A DNA stretch of 64,000 nt from UBA1941 sp046329555. GTDB taxonomy: Bacteria; Bacteroidota; Bacteroidia; Chitinophagales; LD1. Of this stretch, positions 26,999-36,068 are shown one piece after another. The DNA is taken from assembly GCA_046329555.1 (NCBI GenBank), contig JAXLUK010000001.1, positions 682,001 to 746,000 on the forward strand, written 5' to 3'. The number at the start of each line of letters is the position of its first letter. Position 1 is the stretch's first letter. The notes beneath the pieces were generated by a model. The model saw only the letters and a program-made list of their open reading frames with translations, was not told the DNA's origin and searched no databases. The position numbers were made by a program, and so were the translations under genes.

Positions 26999-28138
26999 AT
27001 GAGTATCTCACAATTTAATTTTCCTACCACCATTCGCTTTGGCGCAGGCGTCATCAACGAACTACCCGATTATTTAAAGAAAAACGGATTGCGTAGCCCG
27101 CTGGTGGTCACTGATCCGAATGTGGCGCAACTAGCTTTCTTCAAAAACATTGTGGATGATTTGAAGCAGAAAGGATTGGCGGCAGAAGTATTTTCTGATA
27201 TCCATAAAAATCCGGTGAAGAGTGATGTGTACAAGGGCAGCGACGCTTTTGATCAGTATCACAGCGATTGCATTATCGGTGTTGGCGGCGGTGCGGCGCT
27301 GGATGTGGCGCGTGCCATCGTATTGCGCATCAACCACCGCGAAGATTTATTTAAATACGATGATTTGATTGGCGGCGATGTATATGTAACCAACGATGTA
27401 CCTCATTTCATCACCATTCCAACAACAGCAGGAACAGGAAGTGAAGTGGGCAGAAGCGCCATCATTGCGGATGATGTTACGCATCAGAAAAAAATTCTGT
27501 TTTCACCCAAACTACTGGCGAAAATTGTTTTCGCCGATCCGATGTTGACCATGGAATTACCAGGTTTTATCACAGCTGCTACCGGTATGGATGCCTTAAC
27601 CCATAATATGGAAGCCTTTCTGGCAAAAAATTACCATCCTATTTGCGATGGCATTGCGCTGGAAGGTATGCGCATGATTGCCGCTTCGCTGGAAAAAGCC
27701 GTTAAGCAGCCCGATGTGGAATCGCGTTCTAACATGCTACTGGCATCGATGATGGGCGCCATTGCCTTTCAGAAAGGATTGGGCGTGGTGCACTCCCTGG
27801 CCCATCCGCTCTCCAGCTTGCTGGATACCCATCATGGTCTCGCTAATGCCGTGAATATTCCTTATGGTATGCAATACAATATTGCCGGAAGCGAAGAGAA
27901 ATTCAGGAGGATGGCGCGCACGCTGGAATTGCGCGAAGAAAGCGGCGCTGGCGTGGTGCAGTTTTTGTTTGAACTGAACACTAAGGTTGGCATCCCACAT
28001 CGTTTGCGTGATATTCAGGTGAAAGAAGAACATCTGGAAACGCTGGCTGATCTGGCCTTCGCAGATTTTGCGCATCCAAACAACCCGAAGCCCGTGAGTC
28101 GCGCCGATTTCAAAGCCCTCTATCAACAAGCGCTGTAA
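26999..28138 (+). CDS. Iron-containing alcohol dehydrogenase
   Basis: A 379-residue group III (Fe-ADH) dehydrogenase. The NAD-binding GVGGGAALDVARAI, TIPTTAGTGSEVGRSAII, the metal-site region ATGMDALTHNMEAFLAKNYH and GVVHSLAHPLSSLLDTHHGL are all present. The metal would be held by the Asp in the DVARA region and the His residues of the later motifs, as in the family. The gene starts 15 bases after the glutamine-synthetase-like gene and ends 3 bases before the hydrolase. In context it would oxidise the hydroxyl of gamma-glutamyl-ethanolamide to the aldehyde; a general role on small alcohols is also possible. Confidence 0.93.
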   Translation: MSISQFNFPTTIRFGAGVINELPDYLKKNGLRSPLVVTDPNVAQLAFFKNIVDDLKQKGLAAEVFSDIHKNPVKSDVYKGSDAFDQYHSDCIIGVGGGAALDVARAIVLRINHREDLFKYDDLIGGDVYVTNDVPHFITIPTTAGTGSEVGRSAIIADDVTHQKKILFSPKLLAKIVFADPMLTMELPGFITAATGMDALTHNMEAFLAKNYHPICDGIALEGMRMIAASLEKAVKQPDVESRSNMLLASMMGAIAFQKGLGVVHSLAHPLSSLLDTHHGLANAVNIPYGMQYNIAGSEEKFRRMARTLELREESGAGVVQFLFELNTKVGIPHRLRDIQVKEEHLETLADLAFADFAHPNNPKPVSRADFKALYQQAL

Positions 28139-28141
28139 ACT

Positions 28142-28855
28142 ATGGCCACCCTGCGTATCGGACTCACTTTTTCGGAAACACGCTATGTTAATTACCCCAA
28201 GTGGCTGCAAAGCGATCCGCGTGTGGAATTGGTTGAACTACATTGGAATGAACACAATGAGGATTCGCTTTGGGAGCAAGTAGAAAGCTGCGATGGCATT
28301 GTACTGAGTGGAGGCGTAGATATTCATCCTTCGTTTTATGGTGAAGAAAGATTGGATTTCCCGAACGGCGACGGCATTTTCAATAAAGAGCGCGATGAAT
28401 TTGAAATGCACGTCTTTGAAACGGCACTGAATTTTCATACACCAGTGTTGGCTATTTGCAGAGGCATGCAATTAGTGAATGTCGCTTTGGGCGGTACCTT
28501 GATTCAGGATTTGGAGGAAGTGGGTAAAAAAAATCACCGCCGGATGAATGATGTGGATGATCAACATACCATCACCATTTCTGCCGACACCTTATTATTG
28601 CAGATTGCCGGGAAAAGTGAAGCGGAGGTAAATGGCGCACATCATCAGGGGATTGCGCAGTTGAGCGAAGAGTTGATGATTGCTGCCACTGCACCGGATG
28701 GTGTTCCAGAAGCATTGGAATGGAAAGATAAATCGGGTGCCAGTTGGTTACTAGCGGTGCAATGGCATCCTGAAAGAATGAAAAACGGCGCAGAACAAAC
28801 GATGTCAGCCGGCGTATTAAATGCTTTTCTTCAAGCAGCCGCTGCCAACCAATGA
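28142..28855 (+). CDS. Gamma-glutamyl-amide hydrolase (peptidase C26, PuuD-like)
   Basis: A 237-residue class I glutamine-amidotransferase-fold hydrolase. The nucleophile C106 sits in LAICRGMQLVNVALGG, the oxyanion region is GIVLSGGVDIHPSFYGE, and the catalytic His-Glu pair is AVQWHPE. PuuD-type enzymes split gamma-glutamyl amides to free glutamate and the oxidised amine. It lies 3 bases after the alcohol dehydrogenase and overlaps the following kinase gene by four bases (ATGA). In the proposed pathway it performs the last step. Confidence 0.9.
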   Translation: MATLRIGLTFSETRYVNYPKWLQSDPRVELVELHWNEHNEDSLWEQVESCDGIVLSGGVDIHPSFYGEERLDFPNGDGIFNKERDEFEMHVFETALNFHTPVLAICRGMQLVNVALGGTLIQDLEEVGKKNHRRMNDVDDQHTITISADTLLLQIAGKSEAEVNGAHHQGIAQLSEELMIAATAPDGVPEALEWKDKSGASWLLAVQWHPERMKNGAEQTMSAGVLNAFLQAAAANQ

Positions 28856-29526
28856 TGGTCCTTATTTTCAGTATTGCCTTATCGGTGACGCTTTCGGGTG
28901 TGTTGTTCTTCTTTCTGCAATGGAGAAAAGAGAAAAACGAAAATGCGCTCTTGTTCAAAAACGAACTGGAGTTGCTGCAGTCGCAAGTGAATCCACATTT
29001 TCTATTCAATACACTGAATAGCATTTATGCGTTGGCACTAAAAAAAAGTGATGCCGCACCGGGCGCTATTCTGAAGTTATCGTCATTGATGCGGTATTCA
29101 CTCACCGAATCGAAACGCGATAAGGTACCATTGGAAACGGAGATTCAGCAATTACAGGCTTACATCGATTTACAACAACTGCGGCTGCAACGCATTACTG
29201 AAGTCGTTTTTCATACCAACGGCATCACTGAACATCAGGCTATCGCGCCCGTATTGCTGCTTCCATTTGTAGAGAACGCATTCAAGTACGGTACACATGC
29301 GTCTACACCTTCTAAAATTGAAATCAGCGTTACCGTTCAGCAGTCCATTCTGGAATTCCATTGCAGCAATCATATTTTCCCGAATACCGAGGTTATGAAG
29401 GAAAGCAGTGGTTTAGGAATTGCCAATACGCGCCGCCGGCTGGAACTCTTTTACCCGAACCGTCATGAATTGAAAGCGGCTCCGAACAACGAATTTTTCT
29501 TTGTAGCATTACGCATCGAACTATGA
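28852..29526 (+). CDS. LytS/YehU-type sensor histidine kinase, minimal form
   Basis: A 224-residue histidine kinase of the 5TM-Lyt/YehU kinase class but with only one N-terminal membrane helix (VLIFSIALSVTLSGVLFFFL) and no sensor domain. The phosphoacceptor H49 is in SQVNPHFLFNTLNSIYAL. The ATP-binding half shows VLLLPFVENAFKYGTHAS and GLGIANTRRRLELFYP. Translation overlaps both neighbours by four bases. The partner is the LytTR regulator directly downstream. Being the fifth gene of an amine-utilisation operon suggests that it senses the same metabolic state, perhaps through another membrane protein; this is inference. Confidence 0.9.
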   Translation: MMVLIFSIALSVTLSGVLFFFLQWRKEKNENALLFKNELELLQSQVNPHFLFNTLNSIYALALKKSDAAPGAILKLSSLMRYSLTESKRDKVPLETEIQQLQAYIDLQQLRLQRITEVVFHTNGITEHQAIAPVLLLPFVENAFKYGTHASTPSKIEISVTVQQSILEFHCSNHIFPNTEVMKESSGLGIANTRRRLELFYPNRHELKAAPNNEFFFVALRIEL

Positions 29527-30212
29527 TTAAGTGTGTAGCCATAGATGACGAACCGCTGGCGCTGGAATTAATGCGCGAGCACATTCAATCGAAGCCCAGC
29601 ATCGAATTGCTGGCTACCTTCAACGACCCGCAAGCCGGGCGTCAGTTTCTGAGAGAAAACAAGGTAGACTTGCTTTTTCTCGACATTCAAATGCCCGGGA
29701 TGAGTGGATTAGAACTGTTGCAATCCATCACTCCGCCCGAGGCTGTCATTTTCACCACCGCCTTCCCGCAATATGCCGTTGCCGGTTATGACCTTAATGC
29801 ACTTGATTTTTTATTGAAACCAATTGAGCCGGAACGTTTCGAAAAAGCGGTAACCAAGGCACTTCAATATTTTCAATACACCCGTCAACTTAGCGGCCGG
29901 GAGTTCATTTTTGTAAAAAGTGAATACCAGTTGATGAAAATTGATTTAAACGATATTGTTTATGTAGAAGGGTTAGATGATTATGTCAAGATCTATACGA
30001 AGCAGTCGGCCCGCCCCATACTATCGCACATGACCATGAAGGGCCTGTTGGAAAAACTGCCTTCCGATAATTTTATTCGTATACACCGTTCCTTCATTGT
30101 ACCACTGAGTCGTATTGAATCCGTGCGCAACAAAAAGATAAAAATCGGCGAGAAAGAAATTCCGCTAGGAGAAAGCTATGCCGAGGCCTTTATGCGGGTT
30201 TTTATGAAATAG
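29523..30212 (+). CDS. LytTR-family response regulator
   Basis: A 229-residue two-component regulator. The receiver domain (1-120) has the acidic pair D8-D9 (AIDDEPLA), the phosphorylated D54 (LLFLDIQMPG), TTAFPQYAV and the invariant lysine in LLKPIEPERF. The LytTR DNA-binding domain covers about 130-229 (FVKSEYQLMKIDLNDIVYVE, then ILSHMTMKGLLEKLP, then FIRIHRSFIVPLSRIE). It overlaps the kinase gene by four bases and closes the operon. Confidence 0.94.
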   Translation: MIKCVAIDDEPLALELMREHIQSKPSIELLATFNDPQAGRQFLRENKVDLLFLDIQMPGMSGLELLQSITPPEAVIFTTAFPQYAVAGYDLNALDFLLKPIEPERFEKAVTKALQYFQYTRQLSGREFIFVKSEYQLMKIDLNDIVYVEGLDDYVKIYTKQSARPILSHMTMKGLLEKLPSDNFIRIHRSFIVPLSRIESVRNKKIKIGEKEIPLGESYAEAFMRVFMK

Positions 30213-30255
30213 GCGCACGGCCAACCATTTCTCCGGATTTTGGTATCTTAGTGTC

Positions 30256-33033
30256 ATGCTAACACTTAGACGTTGTCTGCTCTGCCTACTGCTTGGATGT
30301 CATGCTTCCGTGCAGGCGCAAATCATTACCACCTCTACCCTCTTTCCTTCGCGAAGCAAAACCGTGACTTTCTTTTATGATGCTACGCAAGGCAATGGCG
30401 CGCTAGCCGGAGCACCCACTGTTTATACCCATACCGGCTTGATTACAACGCAAAGTACTTCTTCTTCCGACTGGAAAAGAACGCAAGGAAATTGGGGTAC
30501 AGCCGATAGTCGGGTGTTGATGAATAATTTGGGCGGAAACAAATTCAGTATCACTTACAACATCAATTCCTTTTACAATGCCACCAGCGGCGATACCATA
30601 AAAAAGCTGGCCTTTGTATTCAGAAATGTTGATGGTACGGTAGTTGGACGCACGGCCAGTGGCGGTGATATTTTTTTGGATTTATACGATGACCAACTGC
30701 ATGCCGCTTTCATTCAACCCAATACGCCGGCTGTGGCCAAACCGCTGGGCAGCACCATGAATTTCTTTGGCGCCGCTTCCGAAAACTGTGACCTGCGGCT
30801 ATATGGAAATGGTAACTTACTAAGTCAGGTTAATGATGATTCTTTAACGTACAACAACTTCACATTTCTAAGTTATGGCCAATATGAATTCGTTCTACAA
30901 GCCATTACGCCCACAGATACCGCCGCTGATACATTGGAAGTTTTTGTCAATCCCGCTGTCACTTATCAAAATCCGCCTTCGGGTTCCCGGTATGGCATCA
31001 ATTATTTGAGTGATAGCAGCGTTCTGCTGCAATTGTTTGCGCCGCAAAAAACATTTGCCTACGTAATTGGTGATTTCAATAACTGGCAACCTTCATCAGA
31101 TTACTTTATGCAATGTTCTGCCGATAGCACCACTTGGTGGTTACAGCTAGATCATCTGGTTCCCGGAAAGGAATATGCATTTCAATATTGGGTAGATGGT
31201 CTGATAAAAACCGGCGATCCGTATGCCGATAAAATCAGCGATCCTTGGAATGACGCAACCATTCCTTCACAGGTATATCCTAATATGCTGCCCTACCCCA
31301 ACGGAAAAACAACTGGCATCGCCTCGGTTTTGCAAACCGCGCAAACACCGTATAACTGGCAGAATATCGCGTACACCCGGCCCGATAAACACAATATTGT
31401 TGTTTATGAGTTATTGGCGCGCGATTTTGTTTCGCTGCACTATTGGAAAAGAATTACTGACTCACTAGCGTATTTGCAGCGCCTGGGTGTAAACGCCATT
31501 GAGTTGATGCCCGTGATGGAATTTGAAGGCAATGAAAGTTGGGGCTACAACCCGAACTACTTTTTTGCTGCCGACAAATACTATGGACCTAAAAACGATT
31601 TAAAGCGGTTTGTGGAAGAATGTCATCGCCGTGGTATTGCGGTAATCTTAGACATGGTGGTGAATCATGCTTTTGGCACTTGTCCGCTGGTTCAGCTATA
31701 CTGGGATGATGCCAATCAGCAACCGGCGGCAAACAGTCCGTGGTTCAACCAGCAACCTAAACACCCGTTCAACGTGGGCTATGATTTCAACCATGAAAGT
31801 GCACACACCAAGAAGTTTTTTGACCGGCTTTTGCGCTACTGGATTAGCGAATACCACGTAGATGGGTTCCGTTTGGATCTCACCAAGGGCGTTACACAGA
31901 ATAACACCGGCAATGATGTGGGTGCGTGGGCGCAATACGACGCATCGCGCGTGGCACTGCTGGAGCGTTTAGTAGATTCGGTTTGGGCCGCTGATCCTAA
32001 TGCGATTATGATTTTCGAACACCTGGCCGACAATAGCGAAGAAACCGTTCTTTCTAACCATGGTATTTTGCTTTGGGGCAACCTTAATAATGCCTACAAC
32101 GAAGCCACCATGGGCTATGTATCCACCTCCGATATTAGTTGGGGAAGTTATCAGGCCCGTGGATGGAGCCAGCCGAACCTGGTTACCTATATGGAGAGCC
32201 ATGATGAAGAACGCCTGATGTATAAAAACCTGCAATATGGCAATGTGGTGAGCGGGTACAGCGCCAAAGTGCTGGATACGGCCCTGCAACGAATGGAGGC
32301 GGCCGGCGTGCTGTTCTTCCCGTTGCCTGGTCCGAAAATGCTGTGGCAATTTGGCGAACGTGGCTATGATGTTACCATCAATAAGGATTGCCGAATCTGC
32401 CCCAAACCGATGTTTTGGAATTACATGAGTGTGCCCGACCGCTTACACCTGTTCAAAGTGTGGAGCGCATTAATAAAATTGAAACTGAACGAGGCACCCT
32501 TCACTACAACAGACTATGCCATTTCCATGGGCGGTTCGGTAAAAAGAATCAAACTGAACCACAATCAATACAACGTAGTGGCTATTGCCAATTTTGATGT
32601 TACCAATAAAACCGGCTACTGCGCCTTTCAGCATACCGGTATGTGGTATGAATATTTTTCAGGCGATAGCTTAATGGTGACCGATGTAAACATGAGTTTC
32701 GATTTTAAACCGGGAGCATATCGGTTGTACACCGACAAGCGCCTGGCGCAACCCGATCTCACCACCGGATTAGGTACCGTGATGAATAACACTGCGTCCG
32801 TTCAACTATATCCGAACCCAACTGAAGGACGATTATATTTCGAAAATGTGCGCGAAGGCGCTACGGTTGCCGTGAGCACTACAGAGGGGCGCATCGTAAT
32901 GCAGCAAACACTTCAGGTACAAAGTAGAATCAGCACGCTGCTATTGCCTGATGAATTGGCTAATGGCATCTACCTCGTCTCCGTACAACAGGCTGGTGAA
33001 ATGGCTACCGCCCGGGTGGTATTGCAGCGATAG
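30256..33033 (+). CDS. Secreted alpha-amylase family (GH13) protein with type IX sorting domain
   Basis: A 925-residue secreted glycoside hydrolase. After the signal peptide (MLTLRRCLLCLLLGCHASVQ) come about 230 residues of beta-sandwich, then a CBM48/glycogen-branching-type module (FAYVIGDFNNWQPSSDYFMQ), then the GH13 barrel. Barrel motifs are DMVVNHAFG (region I), GFRLDLTKG (nucleophile Asp, region II), IMIFEHLADN (acid Glu, region III) and YMESHDEERL (region IV). The C-terminal 75 residues (VQLYPNPTEGRLYFENVREG to ARVVLQR) are a type A sorting signal for the type IX secretion system. It probably degrades alpha-1,4-glucans outside the cell. It starts 43 bases after the LytTR regulator. Confidence 0.93.
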   Translation: MLTLRRCLLCLLLGCHASVQAQIITTSTLFPSRSKTVTFFYDATQGNGALAGAPTVYTHTGLITTQSTSSSDWKRTQGNWGTADSRVLMNNLGGNKFSITYNINSFYNATSGDTIKKLAFVFRNVDGTVVGRTASGGDIFLDLYDDQLHAAFIQPNTPAVAKPLGSTMNFFGAASENCDLRLYGNGNLLSQVNDDSLTYNNFTFLSYGQYEFVLQAITPTDTAADTLEVFVNPAVTYQNPPSGSRYGINYLSDSSVLLQLFAPQKTFAYVIGDFNNWQPSSDYFMQCSADSTTWWLQLDHLVPGKEYAFQYWVDGLIKTGDPYADKISDPWNDATIPSQVYPNMLPYPNGKTTGIASVLQTAQTPYNWQNIAYTRPDKHNIVVYELLARDFVSLHYWKRITDSLAYLQRLGVNAIELMPVMEFEGNESWGYNPNYFFAADKYYGPKNDLKRFVEECHRRGIAVILDMVVNHAFGTCPLVQLYWDDANQQPAANSPWFNQQPKHPFNVGYDFNHESAHTKKFFDRLLRYWISEYHVDGFRLDLTKGVTQNNTGNDVGAWAQYDASRVALLERLVDSVWAADPNAIMIFEHLADNSEETVLSNHGILLWGNLNNAYNEATMGYVSTSDISWGSYQARGWSQPNLVTYMESHDEERLMYKNLQYGNVVSGYSAKVLDTALQRMEAAGVLFFPLPGPKMLWQFGERGYDVTINKDCRICPKPMFWNYMSVPDRLHLFKVWSALIKLKLNEAPFTTTDYAISMGGSVKRIKLNHNQYNVVAIANFDVTNKTGYCAFQHTGMWYEYFSGDSLMVTDVNMSFDFKPGAYRLYTDKRLAQPDLTTGLGTVMNNTASVQLYPNPTEGRLYFENVREGATVAVSTTEGRIVMQQTLQVQSRISTLLLPDELANGIYLVSVQQAGEMATARVVLQR

Positions 33034-33078
33034 TGCGGCAATTGAACAACAATCATTAGTTTAGCCTAAAATTCTTTC

Positions 33079-34575
33079 TTGGGCATTATTCAGCGGCAGG
33101 GAATCCGCAATAGCATCATCACGTATATTGGCATTGCGCTGGGCGCATTAAGCGTGCTGTATATTCAGCCCCGTTTTTTAAGTAAAGAAGAATTAGGCCT
33201 CACCCGCGTACTGCTCTCTATTTCTACCCTTATGGCCACCTTCATGCCCTTGGGGATGAATGCTGCCGTGATGCGCTTCTTCCCGCATTTCAGAAACCGC
33301 GATAAGAACCATTTTGGCTTTTTCGGTTTTATGCTCATCCTGCCTGCCAGTGGATACCTCATCCTGGGTGGCCTGGTGTGGCTCTTCCGCGAAAACCTGC
33401 TGGCACAATACAGTATGCAGTCGGCCCTGTTTCGTGAGTTTTTCTACTACATCTTTCCGCTCAGCGCCTTCCTCAATTTCATTTATGTACTCACCGCTTA
33501 CTCCTATTCTATTTTCAGAACCAGCGTGCCGCTTCTAATCAATGATGTGCTGGTGCGCATAGGATTCATCTTGCTGGTTTCCGTGTACTTTATCAAATGG
33601 ATTACGCTGCACCAATTCATCATCCTTTTCGTAGCCATTTACGGCCTGCAATTGGCGGTGCTAATCGCCTATTTGTTTTACGAGGATAGGCCGTCTATTC
33701 GCCCGGATTGGGAAAAAATAGGCGAAGTGAAAGTGAGCCGCATGGTGCGCTACGGCTTACTCATGGCGCTATCTGGCCTCTCGGCCATCGGACTGAAATA
33801 TCTGGATACAGTGATGATTGCCATGTATCAGCCACGCCAGAAAGGACTGAATGGTTTTGACGTAGCCGGTATTTACTCAGTGGCTGCTTTCGTAGCTACC
33901 TTTGTAGAAGCGCCCCTGAATGCACTCGAAAAAATCATTACTCCAAAAATGGCCGACGGTTGGGCAAAGAACGACCGCGCCGATATTCAATATATCTACT
34001 TCAGTTCAGCGCGCTATTTATTTCTAGCCGGTGGATTGTTGTTTGTTCTCATCAACGTGAATATCGATTCGCTCTTTGCGCTGATCCCAGATAAAGATTT
34101 TTCATTGGGAAAAAATGTAGTGCTCATCATCAGCACCGGCACCTTGCTCAATATGGCCACAGGCGCTAACGATAGCATCCTGTACACCAGCGGTAAGTAC
34201 TTTCATCTTAGCTGGTTGTTATTGGGTTTGTTGCTACTGGCCTACATCAACTACGTCACCCTCATTCCGATGTTTGGCCTGGAAGGTGCAGCCATGGCCA
34301 CTGCTTTATCGAGCACCGTTTTCAATCTGGCGAAATTCGCCTTGATATGGCGCTTCTTCCACCTCATGCCGTTCCAATGGCATACCGTGAAAATTGCAGT
34401 AGTTATCGCGCTCTCCTTTCTGGCTGCTATATGGATTCCAGATTTGGGTTATTGGTTCTTCAACGGAATAGTGCGCACCACTGCGGCCGTGGCCGTTTAT
34501 GGCTCGCTTACCTACGTGTTCAACATTGTGCCTGAGTTTCATCATTTCCTTCCTTGGCATAAATCTGATAACTAA
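33079..34575 (+). CDS. Polysaccharide flippase (Wzx/MATE-like)
   Basis: A 498-residue protein with 12-14 membrane helices. The start is read as TTG at 33079 because the conserved opening IIQRQGIRNSIITYIGIALG begins right there and no ATG precedes it. The early GALSVLYIQPRFLSKEELGL is typical of Bacteroidota oligosaccharide flippases of the MOP superfamily. Such proteins move lipid-linked glycans across the inner membrane. It shares one base with the start of the following TPR gene (TAATG), indicating coupled translation. Confidence 0.88.
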   Translation: MGIIQRQGIRNSIITYIGIALGALSVLYIQPRFLSKEELGLTRVLLSISTLMATFMPLGMNAAVMRFFPHFRNRDKNHFGFFGFMLILPASGYLILGGLVWLFRENLLAQYSMQSALFREFFYYIFPLSAFLNFIYVLTAYSYSIFRTSVPLLINDVLVRIGFILLVSVYFIKWITLHQFIILFVAIYGLQLAVLIAYLFYEDRPSIRPDWEKIGEVKVSRMVRYGLLMALSGLSAIGLKYLDTVMIAMYQPRQKGLNGFDVAGIYSVAAFVATFVEAPLNALEKIITPKMADGWAKNDRADIQYIYFSSARYLFLAGGLLFVLINVNIDSLFALIPDKDFSLGKNVVLIISTGTLLNMATGANDSILYTSGKYFHLSWLLLGLLLLAYINYVTLIPMFGLEGAAMATALSSTVFNLAKFALIWRFFHLMPFQWHTVKIAVVIALSFLAAIWIPDLGYWFFNGIVRTTAAVAVYGSLTYVFNIVPEFHHFLPWHKSDN

Positions 34576-36062
34576 TGCGCCGCCGCACCCATAGCTATTG
34601 GCTGCTCCTGCTCATTGGCATGCTGTGGCGTCATCCTTGCAGCGCACAATCTTTCCAAATTACCGAACGCTGCAAACAAGCCTATCAGCAAGCGCTTAGC
34701 CTCAACTTTACACCAGCTAAAATATTGCTGAACGAAGAAAAACGTCAGTCGCCTAAAAACTACTTCCCGATCTTCCTGGAAAACTATATTGATTTCCTCA
34801 CCGTGTTCACCAGTGAATCGCATCGCGCATACGAAGCCCTTCATCCTAATAAAGATATGCGCTTAGAACAACTGCAACAAAGCGATGCGCTTTCCCCGTA
34901 CTGTCGCTACACCCAGGCAGAAGTAAATCTGCAATGGGCCGTGCTGGAAGTACAACAAGGTGATTACTTCCAGGCGGTGTGGTCAATACAACGAGCGTAT
35001 AATTTACTGCAGGAAAACAAAAAAATCTTTCCGCAATTTCTTCCAAATAAAAAATCACTCGGACTCATCAACGCCTTGCTGAGTTCGGTACCCGATAGTT
35101 ATAAATGGGGACTTACCTTACTAGGGATGAGCGCCGATGCCGATGGCTTTCGTGAACTGCGCGAATTGCAGCAACAAGCCGATAACGATTTTCTGTTTCG
35201 GCAGGAAACCACCATTCTGTATAGCCTGCTGCTCTTTCATCTGCAACATCAGCCCGCACAGGCCTGGCAATTGTTGCAACAGCAACACCTGCCCGCCCCG
35301 CAGGCGCTGATGGAACGTTACGCCTACCTGTATGTGGCCGTTTATGGAAAACATACCGATGCCGCGTTGAACCTTCGCCAGCAAGCATCGAACTTCGCCG
35401 CCGATAACGACCGCTTTCCGCAATTGCATCTGCTCATGGGTTTGGCTTATTTGAACAGCGGAGAAAACACAGAAGCGGCTGGCTTTTTGAATCGCTTTTT
35501 GATGGTGTACAAAGGCAGTAATCACCTCAAAGCCGCCTTGCAAAAACTGGCTTGGATTAACGCATTGAAAGGTGATACAGCCGGGTATTTCACCAGAATG
35601 AATGAACTGCTAAAAACCGGCGCAACCGTAATTGATGCCGATAAACAAGCGCAACAAGAAGCAACATCACGCCAATTCCCTGATGTACCCTTGTTACGCG
35701 CCCGATTGCTCTTCGATGGCGGCTATTTTCAAAAAGCACTCGAAGCACTCCCTCCCGAAAATACCCGCGCCAGTGCCCTTTGGCAAACCGAATACAGCTA
35801 CCGTAAAGCGCGCATCTTACATGAATGGGGCCGCACCGCAGAAGCGCTAACGGCCTATCAAAAAACCATCAACAACGGCAAACAACTCAACCGCTACTTT
35901 GCACCTAATGCGGCATACCAAATGGGGTTGATTTATTTAGATCAAGGCGACACCACACGCGCCCGCGAATACTTTAACTACACCCTGAATTTCCAGAATC
36001 ACGAATACAAAAATAGTCTGGATCAAAAAGCCAAAGCTGCCCTCAATCAATTGAAAAAATAA
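34575..36062 (+). CDS. Exported TPR-like protein
   Basis: A 495-residue protein with signal peptide (MRRRTHSYWLLLLIGMLWRH, then PCSAQ). The rest is a helical solenoid of tetratricopeptide-type repeats, clearest at the C-terminus (YRKARILHEWGRTAEALTAY and APNAAYQMGLIYLDQGDTTR). It is probably periplasmic and a scaffold. It follows the flippase gene with a one-base overlap, so a role in envelope glycan or protein export is possible but unproven. It converges on the ketosynthase genes six bases further. Confidence 0.78.
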   Translation: MRRRTHSYWLLLLIGMLWRHPCSAQSFQITERCKQAYQQALSLNFTPAKILLNEEKRQSPKNYFPIFLENYIDFLTVFTSESHRAYEALHPNKDMRLEQLQQSDALSPYCRYTQAEVNLQWAVLEVQQGDYFQAVWSIQRAYNLLQENKKIFPQFLPNKKSLGLINALLSSVPDSYKWGLTLLGMSADADGFRELRELQQQADNDFLFRQETTILYSLLLFHLQHQPAQAWQLLQQQHLPAPQALMERYAYLYVAVYGKHTDAALNLRQQASNFAADNDRFPQLHLLMGLAYLNSGENTEAAGFLNRFLMVYKGSNHLKAALQKLAWINALKGDTAGYFTRMNELLKTGATVIDADKQAQQEATSRQFPDVPLLRARLLFDGGYFQKALEALPPENTRASALWQTEYSYRKARILHEWGRTAEALTAYQKTINNGKQLNRYFAPNAAYQMGLIYLDQGDTTRAREYFNYTLNFQNHEYKNSLDQKAKAALNQLKK

Positions 36063-36068
36063 ATGGCC

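Noticed and set aside
30256..33033. Amylase as part of a SusCD polysaccharide locus
   Set aside because: No SusC, SusD or sugar transporter genes are nearby; neighbours are a two-component pair and a flippase.
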